From: Arabidopsis thaliana
Lineage: Eukaryota > Streptophyta > Magnoliopsida > Brassicales > Brassicaceae
NCBI RefSeq assembly: GCF_000001735.4
Contig: NC_003074.8
Span: forward strand, 4,402,101 to 4,466,100
Direction: 5' to 3'
DNA: 64,000 bases
Below, in pieces: positions 25,185 through 40,600 of this stretch. Position 1 is the first letter of the stretch. Each line of letters begins with the position of its first letter. The translations under genes were made by a program, and so were the position numbers. The notes under the pieces are model-generated. The model saw only the letters and a list, made by a program, of their open reading frames with translations, was not told the DNA's origin and did no database searches.

Positions 25185-27463
25185 TGGAAACAGAGTGCTT
25201 GAAAACCTTAAACCTACAAAAACTCTGAAAAGGTTCAAAATTGAGCCATATGCTAATGATTTTAACAGAAATTTGAAACCTAATATAACAATGGATTGTA
25301 GATTTCTCACTCTGAAGTCAGAAAAAACTGTTGTTTTTTTTTAATCTTTTCAGGAGAGTTATAATTGGTCAAATATGGTAAGAACCCTAAAAATAAGTAA
25401 GCAACTTTTTTTTTTGGTGAATTCAAGAAAGCAATTTTAGATAACTATCTCATGGCTATTAAGAAAACAGAGGATTTCCGACAGAAGTAAACTAATGGGG
25501 TCTGGAAACTAAGCAACGTTCTGAGAACAGAAGGGGAGAAACAGTAAACAAACTCATCGAGCATTCGAAAAGACACAATTTTTAATCTTTAACTCTTTTG
25601 TCGTTTTCGTTCTTTCAGACATGTGCTCTAGAAACTGGATTTGCAGAGCAAGGAAGAATGTGGAAGATACAATGAAAAGCTAGCGAAGACAGCAATGTGA
25701 GACAATGAAACACCCAGATGCAAAATCAAGAAATTATATACAAAAGTACCTAATTGGAGCTTGCCTGGTTCTAGATTCACTCGGCGAGAATTCAGATCAG
25801 AGAGAAGAAATTGAGAGAATGAAAGAAAAAGAAGCCTCGAGGTTTTGCTGCTGAGAGACAGAGAACAGGTTCAGAGATGTTACTAGTGTAGTGAACCCAC
25901 CGAAGAGGAACCCAAAAAGTAAACACTTTTTTTTCTTGTCTTTCGGCGAATATTATTTGTCGAAATTGAAAGGAAATGGAAAAGAAAAAACAAAAACAAA
26001 TTAAGAGATTGATTTGCTCTCAGTAAACTTTGGTTTCATCTTTCCTTATATATAATGCGTGGGAAACCAGAGAGGTGTGTTTGTGGAATAGAAGGTGAGG
26101 GGAGGCTTCAAAGTTCAAAGAAGCTCTAAATAAATTATTAATTACCTCAATGTGTCACACTAATTATTAATTAGCTCAACTTGTCATCCAAACCCAAAAA
26201 CAAAAAGGAAATGAAAACATCATTTAACTACATATAATTTGGCCAATAGTAAAAGACATGGCATATACTATAGCTCACAAAACATCAAATACAACTAAGT
26301 TTTGCATTATACTTTTTAAGAAAATCAAATAAAACAGTTCAAAAATATTAACAAATATTTTAAAGTCCGTTAACAACTAATAATACGGCAATATTCCACC
26401 TTCATAATAAAAGAATACTAAATTAACAAATAAACAAGAAAACAAGATTGTAAGAGGCTCGATTACCACGCTCTTCTCATTTTCTTTCGTTTTATACCAA
26501 TTTTTATTTAAATATAATCTTGAATCAAAAGAAAGATTCGTGAGTTTGCTAATTTCATGTGCATGACTCCCAAATGTTTTCTTGGAAATGTTTCTTGCAT
26601 GCTCAAATTGTTCTTGATTTGGCAGTTTCTTTCATCACCGTTAAAAATGATTCAGAAATATATATATTCACCATTATTCGGAAATTGATAGTCTTTTAGA
26701 ATTGCCTAATTAAGTTTTCGTATATATTTATTTTATGGGATCATTAAAATAGCAAACAATTGTTTCCAAATTTCTCCAAAACGAAGAAAGAATTGATTAT
26801 CGACATTATCGCCGTGCATTTCGATCCAAGCTTAAGTGCTCTACGGGAAAACTGAAAATTCAAAAACCTGCGACGACCAAGACTTTTGTCGGATCGAGAG
26901 ACTCAGACAAGTCAACAGAAGAAAAAATTTCTGGCTAAAAGAACAGAATCGTTAGTAACACTCATATACCATATGACCACTTGTAATTAATAACTTGACT
27001 TGTCTCAGGGTTTGGATTTTGGAATAAAACTTCCAATGTTAAGAGAAAAAACTAAAAAGTAAGAAACCGTTAATCTTGGCATTTTGTTTGAAAGAAAGAA
27101 ACAAAGTTTTTTTTTTCTTAGATGCTTTTTGGAAAAAGAAAGCAGAAGAAAATAGCTGGAAAGTGTTCAAATGCCGATTCAAAACAAAAGGAGCCTTACG
27201 TCAAAAAGCTCCCATAATAGGACCATCTTTTTCACCATAACAATGTTAGATGAGATCTAAAAAGATAAGATGACAAATAACACATGCTAATTCAAAATAC
27301 TGTCTCAAGATCATCCATGGATCAAACATAAAGCAAAATACCAATAGCACTACAAATATCTGTCTAAGTAGGGAAATATCAATCTGAGGCAAACAAAATA
27401 TCTGATCAAACAGAACAAGACTGAAAAACTGAAGAGTAGAGAGATATATGGTGTAATCATAAA
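25185..27463. other. Promoter/leader of GH17 gene and spacer to SCL30A
   Basis: The lower half carries the glucanase leader. Plus-strand TTATATATAATG near 26046-26058, read on the minus strand, is a likely TATA element. From about 26150 to 27150 the sequence is AT-rich with no supported frame. The last 250 bases or so are the probable SCL30A 3' UTR. Confidence 0.5.
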
Positions 27464-29502
27464 TCACTGGCTTGGAGAACGGTCTCCATTTTGTGCTCCA
27501 CGAGGGACTGGGGTCGGGCTCCTGCTCTGCCTAGGGACAGGGCTTTGGCTCCTTGCTTGTTCTGGCGTGTAGCTCCTGTTTTTTCTTGGGCTCACGCTTC
27601 TTCTTGGGCTTCTGCTGTGGCTCTTCACTCTCCCAGGACTTCCACTGCGAACCCTTGAGCCATTATGGGGTGGTGAGCGAGAGTATGACCTCTCCTTCTC
27701 ATATCGTCTATCCTGAGGTGAGACAGACCTGCCATAAGACAGAGTTGGAGAGTAGAGGGTGGTTTAATCCATCAGTTAACTGTAAGAATATCTGTCAGTA
27801 TGAATTTCACAGGCATGCAGAGCTAGTTACCTAGATTGATGTCTTTTAGCGGGAGGAGAATTATAGCCGCGGCTACGTGATCGTGATCTACGACCACGGC
27901 GAGGAGGAGGAGACCGAGAGTACCGAGGAGGAGAACGTCTTCTGTCCTGGAATCTGTTGCTCCTACAAACATGAAAAGATACAAGTTGAGATCAAGTCAT
28001 CTCATTGTATAGACAAACTAATGCTTTTTTCTAGGAAGAATGTCAATTCACCTTCCACCTCGATCCCTTGTTCTCATCTCAGTTGGCTTCTTCCGGTTTT
28101 CTTCAGCAAATACGACAGTCAACTCACGACCAAGAAGAAGATAACCATCCATTTGATGTTTAGCCTCAGCAGCATCAGCAGGATCCATAAACTGAATGAA
28201 TCCAAACCCCCTTGGATCTCTGCAACAAATCCAACAAACAAACAAAAAATCTCAGCCTAGAACCAAAAACACAATAAGCAAGAAAGATGTACAGCTTTGA
28301 CGAGAAGCCTGTAGAAAAAGTTGGCATTACAATCTCCTGCAATAGAAGCCATCGTTATAAACATGAAAAAGCAAGCACTTGCCTGCAAACCTTGCAAGTT
28401 TCAGTATAAAGATGACTTCTCCAAGACTTGATATCTCTTCAAATTGAATTCAAACCCAACTTCCTTCCAACCTTCACTACCATTTAGAACATCTTCCAAA
28501 GAACTCTAATTACTTCATTGGTCTCTTCAACTCTCTAGATTCACTGTTAAACCTCAACAACTTTAATAAACAGACTCGAAGTGTGACCGAACATGGAACA
28601 TATCACTGTATTCTTTCCCTAAAGTGACTCGAAGAGGGCGAAGTTTTAGGTGTACTAGACTTAAGCTGAAAACCTAAGTGTAGATAAAACAAACGTTTCA
28701 AGGCTCCAAATGTGATTTTGGGAAGATTGGATATAAAACCGGACATGTTTGACATAGACCTTTCAGAAAATTCTTATAAATCTAACAAATTCATGAGCTG
28801 CATACGATGGAATGTAGGATTCACAAAAGGTGGTTTACGAAGCAAAAGAAAACAATAAGAAAGAGACATAGTCTAATTGAAGTAATGTAAAATTATGCCC
28901 TGGATGTATAAACATTCAATGTCTTATCTACAGAGCATCCTCACCCAGTATAGTAATCCCTAGGAAGGTAGATGTCCTTGACGGGACCAAACTGCTCAAA
29001 TGGCCTCCTGAGGTCTTCTTGCCTGGAGAAAAGGTCAAGAGAAAACAGAGTCAACCAATTGTAAACAACTGTGATTTTCTAGTAATATGGATACACAAGT
29101 TTATGCATGCGCTATCTAAAAATAATGAAATATACGTTTTACATGCTTCTAAATCAGTTTTTGCCACACAAAAAAATCCACCAAACCAATCTTTGATGAT
29201 GAGTCATACATCAGCTTTAGGAAAGCCTTTTAGACAAGGCTAAACAAGTAATGGACTCACGAAAACTTACAAGGAAACAAAATCATTGAAAAGAAATATA
29301 TAATTTTGTGTAAGAGAGAAAAGAGTAGTATACACATGCAGTAGTAAAGAATATACCTGCAATCATGACGTAAGTTGCGAACCAAGAGACTGGTTGGGAG
29401 ATCACTGTCACGACTCCCACCAAACCGGCCCCGAGGGCTAGGGCTCCGGCCCCTCCTTCCATAACCCCTTGGTGGTGATGGCGTGTAGCTCCTTCCTCTC
29501 AT
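27464..29502 (-). CDS. SCL30A: SC35-like SR splicing factor SCL30A, 262 aa
   Basis: Five coding exons: 29502-29357, 29022-28945, 28219-28052, 27962-27831, 27728-27464. The N-terminus is the short RS/SP-rich extension typical of the plant SCL subfamily (MRGRSYTPSPPRGYGRRGRS). One RRM follows (about 36-115), with RNP2 (LLVRNL) and RNP1 (RGFGFIQF). The C-terminal half is an RS domain with many SPR, RSRS and SPxR units. It is a nuclear-speckle protein that guides splice-site choice. A leader intron is likely at 29898-29513. The 725-base intron between exons 2 and 3, inside the RRM, is the sort of long intron whose alternative splicing autoregulates plant SR genes; I did not define an extra exon in it. 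By order this is At3g13570. Confidence 0.95.
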
Positions 29503-31708
29503 TGTGTCTAGACTTTAATATCTATATCAATCAAGTAACCAACAGAAATTGAGTCAGAGAATGTGCTAGATATGATTGAATGATTAAGAAATAGAAGAAC
29601 CACCGCAGAAGCTTACACACATCTAGAGAAGACTTCAAAAAAGTATAAAACCAAATTTGAATTCTACAAATTCCAAGCCATAAAACAATTACTGAATGTG
29701 GATATACATCTAGCTAATAATGAGTTTCAAACTAAGAACTAAGCTATCGGAGAACATCTCAAGTAACAACAAGAAAGATCGATCCTAAACAAGAATACAA
29801 ATTTGAGATCAATTCAATAGACCTTAATTAACCACTGCCGATAAGATAAGACGACGAAGAAGAAGAAAGGAGAACAGATTAAGCATCAAGAGACTTACCG
29901 CAGCTAAGGAGTTGAAAAGAACGACGGACGGCGAAGAAAAACACAGGGGAAGCGGCGGGATATGTATCGGAGAAAAGAGACAGTGTTTAGAGAGAAAGTG
30001 TGAAACCTAGTTTTATGGTTTTGGATCTTATGGTCTGAAGCGAACGGGTCATTAGGGTTTTTTCTGCAATTTTTTATTTTATTTCCTTTCTTATGTATTG
30101 TCTACAAATCCTTTCGTTTTTCCCTTTGTCAACTTTTGCCCCAAATTCCTTCCAAACGTTTAGTTTTACGCACCATACTTTCTTATATTACATGTAGACC
30201 CAGTTAATGTAGTTTTTTTTTTTAAAATCAACAGATCCATTAAATGTAGTTAATTTCTTAACTTAATTGTAAAGTTTGAATCTTGTTCTTATGAGAGTAA
30301 TTTAGAGGAATTTAAGTATTGGTTCAATCTAACTCTTGTGATAGAATATGAGGATATATCTTATATTAAGCCGGTTTATTTTGATCGTTTATCATTGAAA
30401 TTATGTTTGGTTGATTAAAAAATGAAAATATCTAACTTTTTTTGTTATGTATTCTACACTAAAATTTGAAATCACTTGTTACTCTTACAATTTTATGTTT
30501 TCCGTATGTGTGTTTCGACAACTTCTCCAATCAAAATGCATAATAATAAATTAATCGATTTAGTTTTATTCCAATCACTTTGTTACTAACAAAATGTGTT
30601 CTTGGCATTCAAGAGACATTAGCCATACATTTTTCTTTTTTTTCAAAGAGAAATAATAGTAAAGTTCATATCAACGATTTAAATATATGGTCAAATTGAA
30701 TGATATATCTAAGATACCAATTTGAAAGAAAATAAACTAAAAAACTGTTAAACTATTTTAGTCGAGTGGTTCATTCATCTTTGAATTTAAGAAACAAAAA
30801 AGTTGATAAGAAAAGTTTTTGAAAGTTAAAAAACATGTGAAGAGAGTAGAAAATATAAACCAAGGGTCTGTTTGTAAAGCCGAATTATCTGAGTCAAAAC
30901 AAAAAATATCGCAACTCTAATAGGGTAAAAGCGAAATCATAAAAACATAACGAAGCCCTAGTCCAAAAATTTCTCATACTATAAAATGATTTTTTTTTTT
31001 GCTTCGCTCCCTCTTTTTCACTTCGTTAACGGCCCCGCCTCCACTCTATCCTACCGCCGACGTCCGTGATCGCCGGTTAGTCTTCTTCTTTCTCTTCGCC
31101 CTCTCAACATACATCGTTGCAGAAATCAATCGTGTTTCGAGCTGCGCGATTGCATTGGTCAGGTTTAGGAAAGCTATGTGTGTTTTGGTAGTGGTTCGGC
31201 TTTATTTGGCCTAAACAAATCTAGCTATTGGTTCAGAAGAAGGTGGAATCCTGAGAAAGCTCTCTAAACAACGCATGTGATCTAGCAATTGGATTACTTT
31301 ACAAAAATTAAGAGTCTTTAAGGTGCATAACCTGTGTGATAGAATGTAATTGGATCTATGACTTGTGGACCATTTCCTAGGTTTTTTAAAAGATTTTTTC
31401 TGATATGTATGACAACAGACACGAGGATTATGCTAGTAATTGCCTGAAAGTATTGATTTTTGGAGCCTAAAACCTTTTGTATCATTTTGGTGAAAGGTTA
31501 TGTTTCACTCGTGTAACACAATTCCATTTCACTTGTTACATTTTTATATATGTTTTCACTTGCATTATCTAAGAAGCTGGAATTCTTGCTTTGATTTTAT
31601 TAGCAGTAGCATCTAATTTTGTTTGTTTTTCAGTTTCTCTCTTCAGGAAAAGTGTAGTTAAACGATTGAGTATTCCAATTTTGTTCTTTGGCTATGTAAT
31701 TTACAGAA
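29503..31708. other. Divergent promoter region SCL30A / RPL7D
   Basis: The left part is the SCL30A leader with a likely intron at 29513-29898 and a TTAGGGTTTT telo-box-like word near 30053. The middle (30100-30900) is AT-rich with no gene. On the right, TATAAAAT at 30980-30987 probably drives RPL7D. Its leader then carries a likely 631-base intron, 31076-31706 (donor CCG/GTTAGT, acceptor TTACAG), ending two bases before the ATG. Confidence 0.6.
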
Positions 31709-33009
<1,301 letters not shown>

Positions 33010-33215
33010 AGCGTAAGCGTTATTGCTCTGAAACTCCCTAGGAAACGTTTTGCTATAGGTGGAAAACTTCTGTTCGCTTGCTTGTGTTGCCATTGAGGCG
33101 AAGTAAACATTTACGGTGAAAGACTTTGATATTTTATAAGTTTGAAATTGTAAGAACACATCATTTATTTCCTTCCACATTACATCGTCACTTGCATTGC
33201 ATTTTTATACAGGAC

Positions 33216-34676
33216 TCATTTGGTAGAATGAATACACTTGATAGAACAAAAATATACATCATCTTTTCCATTAAATTTTTTTTTGTCTTGGCAAATACGG
33301 TGACATGTATGACACACCGGCCGAGAAACACCATTGTTTGAAGCAATCTCGACCTCCAAACCACTAACTTTGATCCTATGGCCAGACTTCAAATAAGGGT
33401 ATTTCCCTAAGATGCATTCAACATGTAGAGTCGTGCAGCATTCATGGCAGGTGTAGAAAAGTTTCTTTTTGTTTATATTTTCTTCGCAAATCTCACACCA
33501 CCACTCAAGCTGAAAACTCTTCGAGTAATATTTATCACTGTATAGAGTGAGTGAGTGCGAGTCATACTTGTATTTTACCAGTTTTGGTAAATTCAAGCAT
33601 TTGAACTCCAAGGGAAACCAGCATCCTTTGTAACATTTTGCTGCAAATCTTGAAGATTGAGTGCAACCTTCACACCTGTAAATAAATTCATCAAAGTATA
33701 TAGCCAGATAAAGAGGATGTTTATGCATACTATGGTCGAATGGTTCGGCAAAAGAAGCACACTTCACATCTATTTTAAACTCACAATCTTCTTGGCAACA
33801 CTTGTACATGAATCCGCAAGAATGTTGGTTACATACAGAGCAAGTGAAGAACCCATTTTCGTTGTTCATCGCGTCAACATGTATGGTAAGCGGATGAATA
33901 TGTATCCCATGTTCCATCTTCCGAGGAAGACTCGCACACACGTCGTGAAGAGCAAAGTCGCATTGCTTGCAACCCAAGAAACTACCAAATTCAATTGGAA
34001 GGACACAGGCTTGACATACTTGTCCACTTTCTTCTTTTTCGCCCATATCGAGTCTCAATAAATCATGTTCATGGCTAAAATGGCGTACTGATTTTCCATC
34101 TATTTCCACCAACGCAGCAAGATCAACTTGAGAGTCAATCTCCTCTGGTTCAGGCTCTTCTTCAAGATCTTTGCCATCCCACACATCAAAACGAATTATA
34201 CAGCTTGAATGGACAACATAATTACATGTCTTCTCAATACAAGAATATCCTCCATATCTAACATCAACTTGGCTCCGGCAAACTCCACAAATGTTATCAC
34301 CATCAGAGATACGAAAAACGTGAGAGAGACGCTGTGAGTGACGTGTGAGCTTTATAACCTTTGGTAGGAATATACACTGTCTATGTACAAAGAAATCGCA
34401 TTGTAAACATCCGTACATATCCATACCTTTATCATCCCTCCCACAAACATCACAAGGGAACGGATTCTCTCTACGAATGAAAGTTAGTGTATGCTCATGA
34501 ATCTTTGCATTGATTATTGTGAGACAATCCTTATGGAAATGGGATCTACATTCACGACAATAATATGCGAAAGATTCAAAAGAAACCGTACTTTTACACA
34601 ATTTGCAAATTGCATCTCTAGAATCGCGTGGAGATTCTTCAAATATGTGTCTAGCGTGATCAGATGGGAAATACAT
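33216..34676 (-). CDS. DC1 (Cys/His-rich C1) domain protein, 486 aa
   Basis: A single uninterrupted frame. The protein is packed with zinc-binding C1-like units: successive CxxC...H...C sets beginning near CKLC, CDVC, CGVC, CQAC, CSVC, CEGC, CEIC and CHTC. Motifs typical of the plant DC1 family (HKDC, LPKVIKLTRHSQRLSHVF, FALHDVCASLPRKMEHGIHIHPL) are present. These domains resemble diacylglycerol-binding C1 domains, but lipid binding is not established for most plant members. An acidic spacer (EEEPEPEEIDS) lies near residue 160. There is no kinase or membrane segment. The large Arabidopsis family has few functionally characterised members, some of them in stress responses. The first ATG at 34676 lies shortly before the first C1 unit. 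By order this is At3g13590. Confidence 0.88.
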   Translation of the reverse strand: MYFPSDHARHIFEESPRDSRDAICKLCKSTVSFESFAYYCRECRSHFHKDCLTIINAKIHEHTLTFIRRENPFPCDVCGRDDKGMDMYGCLQCDFFVHRQCIFLPKVIKLTRHSQRLSHVFRISDGDNICGVCRSQVDVRYGGYSCIEKTCNYVVHSSCIIRFDVWDGKDLEEEPEPEEIDSQVDLAALVEIDGKSVRHFSHEHDLLRLDMGEKEESGQVCQACVLPIEFGSFLGCKQCDFALHDVCASLPRKMEHGIHIHPLTIHVDAMNNENGFFTCSVCNQHSCGFMYKCCQEDCEFKIDVKCASFAEPFDHSMHKHPLYLAIYFDEFIYRCEGCTQSSRFAAKCYKGCWFPLEFKCLNLPKLVKYKYDSHSLTLYSDKYYSKSFQLEWWCEICEENINKKKLFYTCHECCTTLHVECILGKYPYLKSGHRIKVSGLEVEIASNNGVSRPVCHTCHRICQDKKKFNGKDDVYFCSIKCIHSTK

Positions 34677-37600
34677 TATGGTGATGTGATTTTGTTAAGG
34701 ACTATAATCGTATAAATAGATATATTGTTATTCTCCTTCTTTAGGTACAAGTACAACAAAGACGAGGATATCTTCGGTTTTACGATGCTTGGAGAAAAAG
34801 CTAAGTCCATAACAATACTTTGTTTGTGAGGTCTTGATTTGGTTAGCACAAAGTAAAGAACAATAATGTTATTTTGTAATCGTATCTGATTACTTTCTTT
34901 GTATGTAAAACTCGTAAAGGTTTAAGCCAGATGCTAATCTTGGAATTTGGGCTTCAAATTGTCGTAGGCCCATTTTGTGCTAAGGTTTTGATTGGGCCAA
35001 AATAAAATAAAGAGCTTAGATAGCCCATGATCAGTTGCATGTTCCTCTGCTTGATCTCTCCCCTGTTTCTGAGTCCCTTGGATTTAGTAATAACTGCTAA
35101 TATCGAGCAAGTAAATTCTATCAAAACACATTTACTAGATGTTCCTCTAGATACGAAAACCAAACAGAACCAGTCTTCGTCTTCGAAGATCTCTTAGACA
35201 GAGTCATCATGTTTCTAGTGCCTAACAGATTCATGCACGCAACAAGATTTTCGAAACTGAATCGTTGAAGAGATTATTGTGTCAAAGGAGTAGTGTTATA
35301 TCCAGCTAATATTCTGCCTAGTTAGCCATATCATGGAAACTTTGTCTCCAAAACTTATCACAAAACCCATGTGACTTCAATAGTGGGTCATTTATTAACT
35401 AAATAATTCCCAGATCTTAGTTTCCGTAGTACCTTGTTGCTGCAATTAGTCTCCCAAACCTGTTAACATTTATGACATTTAATCTTTTTTTATGACTCCA
35501 ATTCCAAGTACAGCTAGTTGTACTTGTCTCTGTACATTCATGGTAAGGAGGAATCAGAAAAGAAATGTTATTATTTTCAAAACTACATCTTCCTTTTTAT
35601 TTCACTATTTTCATATCCATCTTAATTTATTTTGTTAATTTGTAACGTGAAGATATAATCATCTCCAAAGAGAATTGTAATCTTGATTTTTTGGTTATAA
35701 ATCAATATTTAAAAATAGTAGTATGGTAGGTGAGAATGAGATATCAGTGCATCCTAATTGCTTGATTTCGTTTAGGTGACAGGTATGTAGCGGATGATGA
35801 CAGGTGAGCTATGGTATACCAGAAATGGCTCATGATTTGAAACTTTGTTCGAACTTCTCATGAACCAATGAAAACTCTTGTTATCATAGAGACTCAAACA
35901 CATGAATCACATATAATAAAGGAAATCTGGATGATAAAGATCAGATTGAAAGAGACAGAGGATCAGACTTTTGTCAATGGAAGGTATTCATTGCATTGAA
36001 TCTATAGATATGGCTCTTCTTGTTTATATCTTGGGGTTGTTGTTGTGCAAGCCAGCTTTGTTTCATTATGATTTATGTCTCTTAATTGTTTGTTTACTTA
36101 ATATGTTTGTTTCATGCAATTTTTGAAATTTCGATATGGTGAACTTAACAAATACAAGCACATGGTCTGGATATTTAGTATACTAACGAACCAATTTATT
36201 TCTCATGAATATGATTACCTTACTTCTCTTTTAAATATCCTTATTTTATTTCATTCAGTCCCGGATTGTTGTAGTCCAAAGGTTTTGCATTATTGTGATG
36301 AAATTTTGTAGATACAACTAAAATCTTAACGGAAGAAACTATGGCATGATCATCTATAATTAGCGGGAACATAACGGCATGATATATACAGTTGACTTTG
36401 AGAAGGGAAAATGTGATTTCTTTATCAAAACAATGTTAAAACATGTGTATAATAATATATATTGGTGTTTAATTAGTAACCAAATGTGATATATCGGGGA
36501 AAAAATAAATTTCATGAACCCATGTTATTATTTGCCTAATTAAAAGGCTAAACCAGACCATAATTTGAATTTTAAATTGGTACAACTACTGAACATGTTT
36601 CACATAATCTGAATTATTAATATCGATTAGCTGTAGTACTTATGTATTTCTGTGGTCTTTAAACAAATCAAGTCTCTTAATTAAATTTTGGATGTATATG
36701 ATTATCTTCTAGATCTGATCACCTTGTGGTTTTTGAATTGAAAGGCATGGATTGTGCATGGTCGTACCTATCCTAACTAAGATTATGTTTCATTCATTTA
36801 TAATCATGATTATCTAATAATTACACGATTATGTGTACAAACTGAATTTTAGTATTATACTAAAAATACCAAGTACGTGGTTGGTCTGGTGATCATCACC
36901 ATAAATAACACATATGTCTTCGTGGATAATTAGCTTTCGGTAGCTGAAAGGGAACAGATGATTTGACTATGTAAATTGTAAAAGGGTAAGATTACAAAGT
37001 TTAGCTTTTACTTTGAAATTTCGTTTATTTTGTTCTTTCTAAAATCATCTTTATGGTTGACTTGACCGTAATTTTCTTGGGATACACTCTATCGTTTTGA
37101 CTTCATATACTAACTTGTTTTAAGAGTACTTTTCATAGACTAACTTGCCGTTCAAGTTCTACAAATACTGGGATCAAGCGACTGACCTTATCAAAATGTT
37201 AAAAGTCTTGATGTTGACATTTTTTGCCCAAGATAGAGACATTAAAATTAAAATCCCATGATTATGAGAACATCTAATTCTCTATAGCTTCACCTAGTTT
37301 TTTTTTTTTTTGAGTAATAATAAAATATTATAACATTGGCGTTAAATATATAAAATAACAATATTTTGAGTAATAGATTTGTATAATTCTTTAGATCACA
37401 TATATATGTATTAGGAGGCTAGACCAAGCTTTCAAACAGAAGCTGGAAAAGAAAAAACTAACCTTATAAAGCTGGCCTCCAAGTGATACAAATTCACATA
37501 TTAAAACTATATATTGATATGCTTGGCAAAAAAAAAAATATCTTAATATGACATATATATTCCAAAGTAGATAGCTATTAATAACTTAAAATACTATTTG

Positions 37601-40600
37601 ACCTAATGAAAGCATCTCACTAATTAAGATATTCGATAGATGACATTTTTTATTTTGAACTCCTTTTTTTTTGATAAAATGTTTGGGCCCCATGTTGAAA
37701 TGGACGGCAATGAACATGAACTGATGATGGCGATAGTCGATAGATGACATATATAGTTTGAAACTTTCATTTATGGGACGCAAGTTTTAGTTTCACTTCA
37801 TATTTAATTTCCTCAAGAACAATTAAAATAAAAAAATTTTAAAAAGATTTGAACCAGTAAAAGTGTAAATGTATGATATCACCTAATTTGGTTGAGATGT
37901 ATGAACTGACTCTTTCAAAACTAGTAGACCAAAACTTGTTTGTAGCTTAGACCTTAATTTTAACAAGTAAAAATACTTTTTTTGGTCCATATAGAAAATA
38001 ATAACATTGACATTTTCGCCATTGGCAATTACTAGCTACTGAGATAGTATATTGTATGGACAAAATGAATAGGTCAACAAGAAAACAATTAAAAAAAAAA
38101 TTCCTCGGAAATGCTAGTGACGTTAGAATATAGAAAAAGTCAATTGTTGCAAGTAAAACCGTGTGAAAAAGGTCAACGGGCCATATAGACAATTTAATTT
38201 TAGATTGTTAAAGTATGATGTAGTTAAAAGAAAAATAAAGGAAAAAAAAACTGAAGGTAAGCGATTTCAAAAGTAAAATTAAATTGTCTATATATATGTA
38301 AAACTTTGAATTTATACTTCACTATAAGATTTAAGTTATTATATAGTATGTGCTTACATTTTGTTAAATTTTATGAATTTAGAATAAGACAACTAATAGA
38401 TTAATCAATGTCTAGTTCTAATTAGGGATTTGAGTATTTGTAACGTAAATCTTAACACTATCCCTCCCCTCCGAAATGATGACCTTTTGATCTCATTTCG
38501 TACCAAATTTACTATATGGTCAAACTCGGACTACAATAAGCATGTTAAATTTGATGGATTTTTCGATCATAATCAACCGGCAATTAATATAATAACACAT
38601 CTCTTCTTACATTATTTCAGATTCGTAATAACATGTTTACATATTCTAAACATAACCATTAATGTCTAAATAATAAACATAAAACATTTTTACATGTAAA
38701 AACATAAGTTACTAAAATAACGAAACCATAAATATCTGTCATCAATATATAATAAGAGGTAGATGGATGAGTAATGAAGTATTAAATGATATCCATAGTC
38801 CACAACTAAAACCATAAATCACTTTTTTTGGGTTTACTCCTTGGTCCTTTTCTTCTACCGTCCAATAAATGGGAACATTTTCATCATCACAACAAAGTTT
38901 TACTTTTTGGACTCACAATATTTGTTATATCCATTCCACACGTTGAGACAGAAGAGCAATTAGTGACTACTGTAGATGAGTTTTGAACGAGCCAGTCAAC
39001 AAGAGACTATAAAATCCAGCAATGGTCAACAAAGCAAAAGTGGCCGTACTCTCTTGGAAAAAAAGATAAGCAACAATAATAGAGAGTACGAGACGGTGCA
39101 CCGCAACACAGGTGGTTCGTTTCACTCCTACTTGTCGTCGCGTCGGTGCACTTTTTCTCCTTTTTACTGAACCAACCCCGCGTCTTCTTTTGGAACCTAG
39201 CGGCTTCGTTCTTTTGGTCTCTCATATTTCTTTATTTTAGTATTGTCTCAAACGATTTATTGAATCTTCACTGGCATTCTTTAATTCGTCCTTGTGCTTC
39301 CCAGCTGGCTTTTCGCTGTTACGCTATCACTCTCTCATCCTTTGACCTTATCTCTCGCTAACCTATATGTAAACATTTATTCATAAAAAAAAAAAAAGAT
39401 TATCTCTTTAGATTATTAACGGTAATTACCTTTTAATATAGGCCGTGTTAATCTAGTAGAGTTCCAAAAGTTGTTACTTGGGCAATAATTTCAATAATAG
39501 AAAGTTTAGCCAACTTGTATACGTATTTTTTTTCCGTAAGCAAGTTGGGTATTATTACTACAAATAAATAGTTAAATCATTGAATTGGGGACCAATGAAC
39601 TTTACAGAAGCCACTATGATTAGATGATATCAATCATATTTAAACGGTTCTGTAACTATATTATTGGTCCTTCGTAAATTAAAAAGACATAAAATTGGCT
39701 TTAGTTACCAATTAACAGATCTAAAGATTCTTGAAGACATGAAAAGTGTCATAAATTTGGGTGCCGTCAAAAAGATACGGTTGTCTCCACGTTAGGTACG
39801 GTGTGGTACTTGAAGCGACATCACCCTCGTGGTTCAATGTGAACTCAACACGTGGCGAGCTTACCGATATCCTGTACGGTCCTAAGTTTGTTTACGTCAA
39901 ACTATTATGTCATTTTCTAATAAGTAGAGTATTATATTGTGTATAATGAATTGATTCAAAAACAGTTTCATTATATGCTAAGAACAAAATCTAAGATGCT
40001 TGGTTTTAAATTGTTTCGTGAATGAATATGGTCTAAATAAAGAGAACTAAATCCAAGTTCACGATTTTGTCATTTGGAAACCATCTACTATTAGTGAATT
40101 GTATTAATTGTTGATTGTTTTTTCAAACGGTTTACATATGGATTATATTTATAAATATATATAGTTTCATACATGTATCTTGTTTCTTTAGTAATAGTAT
40201 TTGGGAATTGGGATTGGTCTTGTCACGTTAATAAAATTTGTAACAAGTTTGTAAAATTCTCTTAAATTCACGCATTTATTATTACCAGGATCCACGCATT
40301 GAGATCTGAGCCGACAGTTGTATTCACTTATTTGTATACTTCAAAATACTGATGAACGTTAATGCTCAATGAAGGGAATAAAATCGATGAGATCCAAGCT
40401 TAATCTAGCTATTGATTTTATGATTCTTGTTATGCGGACACATATATCAAATATTTTTAGTTCATTATTTTCGAAGGATTCTTCAACCTATTTTTAAAAG
40501 TTTGTTTTTCTTCTGATAAAGCCTATTATTAAAAATTTACACAATGATTTCTTTCTACGTCATCGATTCTAATGTATAACATTTAAAACGCGAGTACAAA

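Noticed and set aside
37586-38669. Short frames in the gene-free region
   Set aside because: All are under 85 codons, have low-complexity composition, and show no family resemblance or consistent splice sites.
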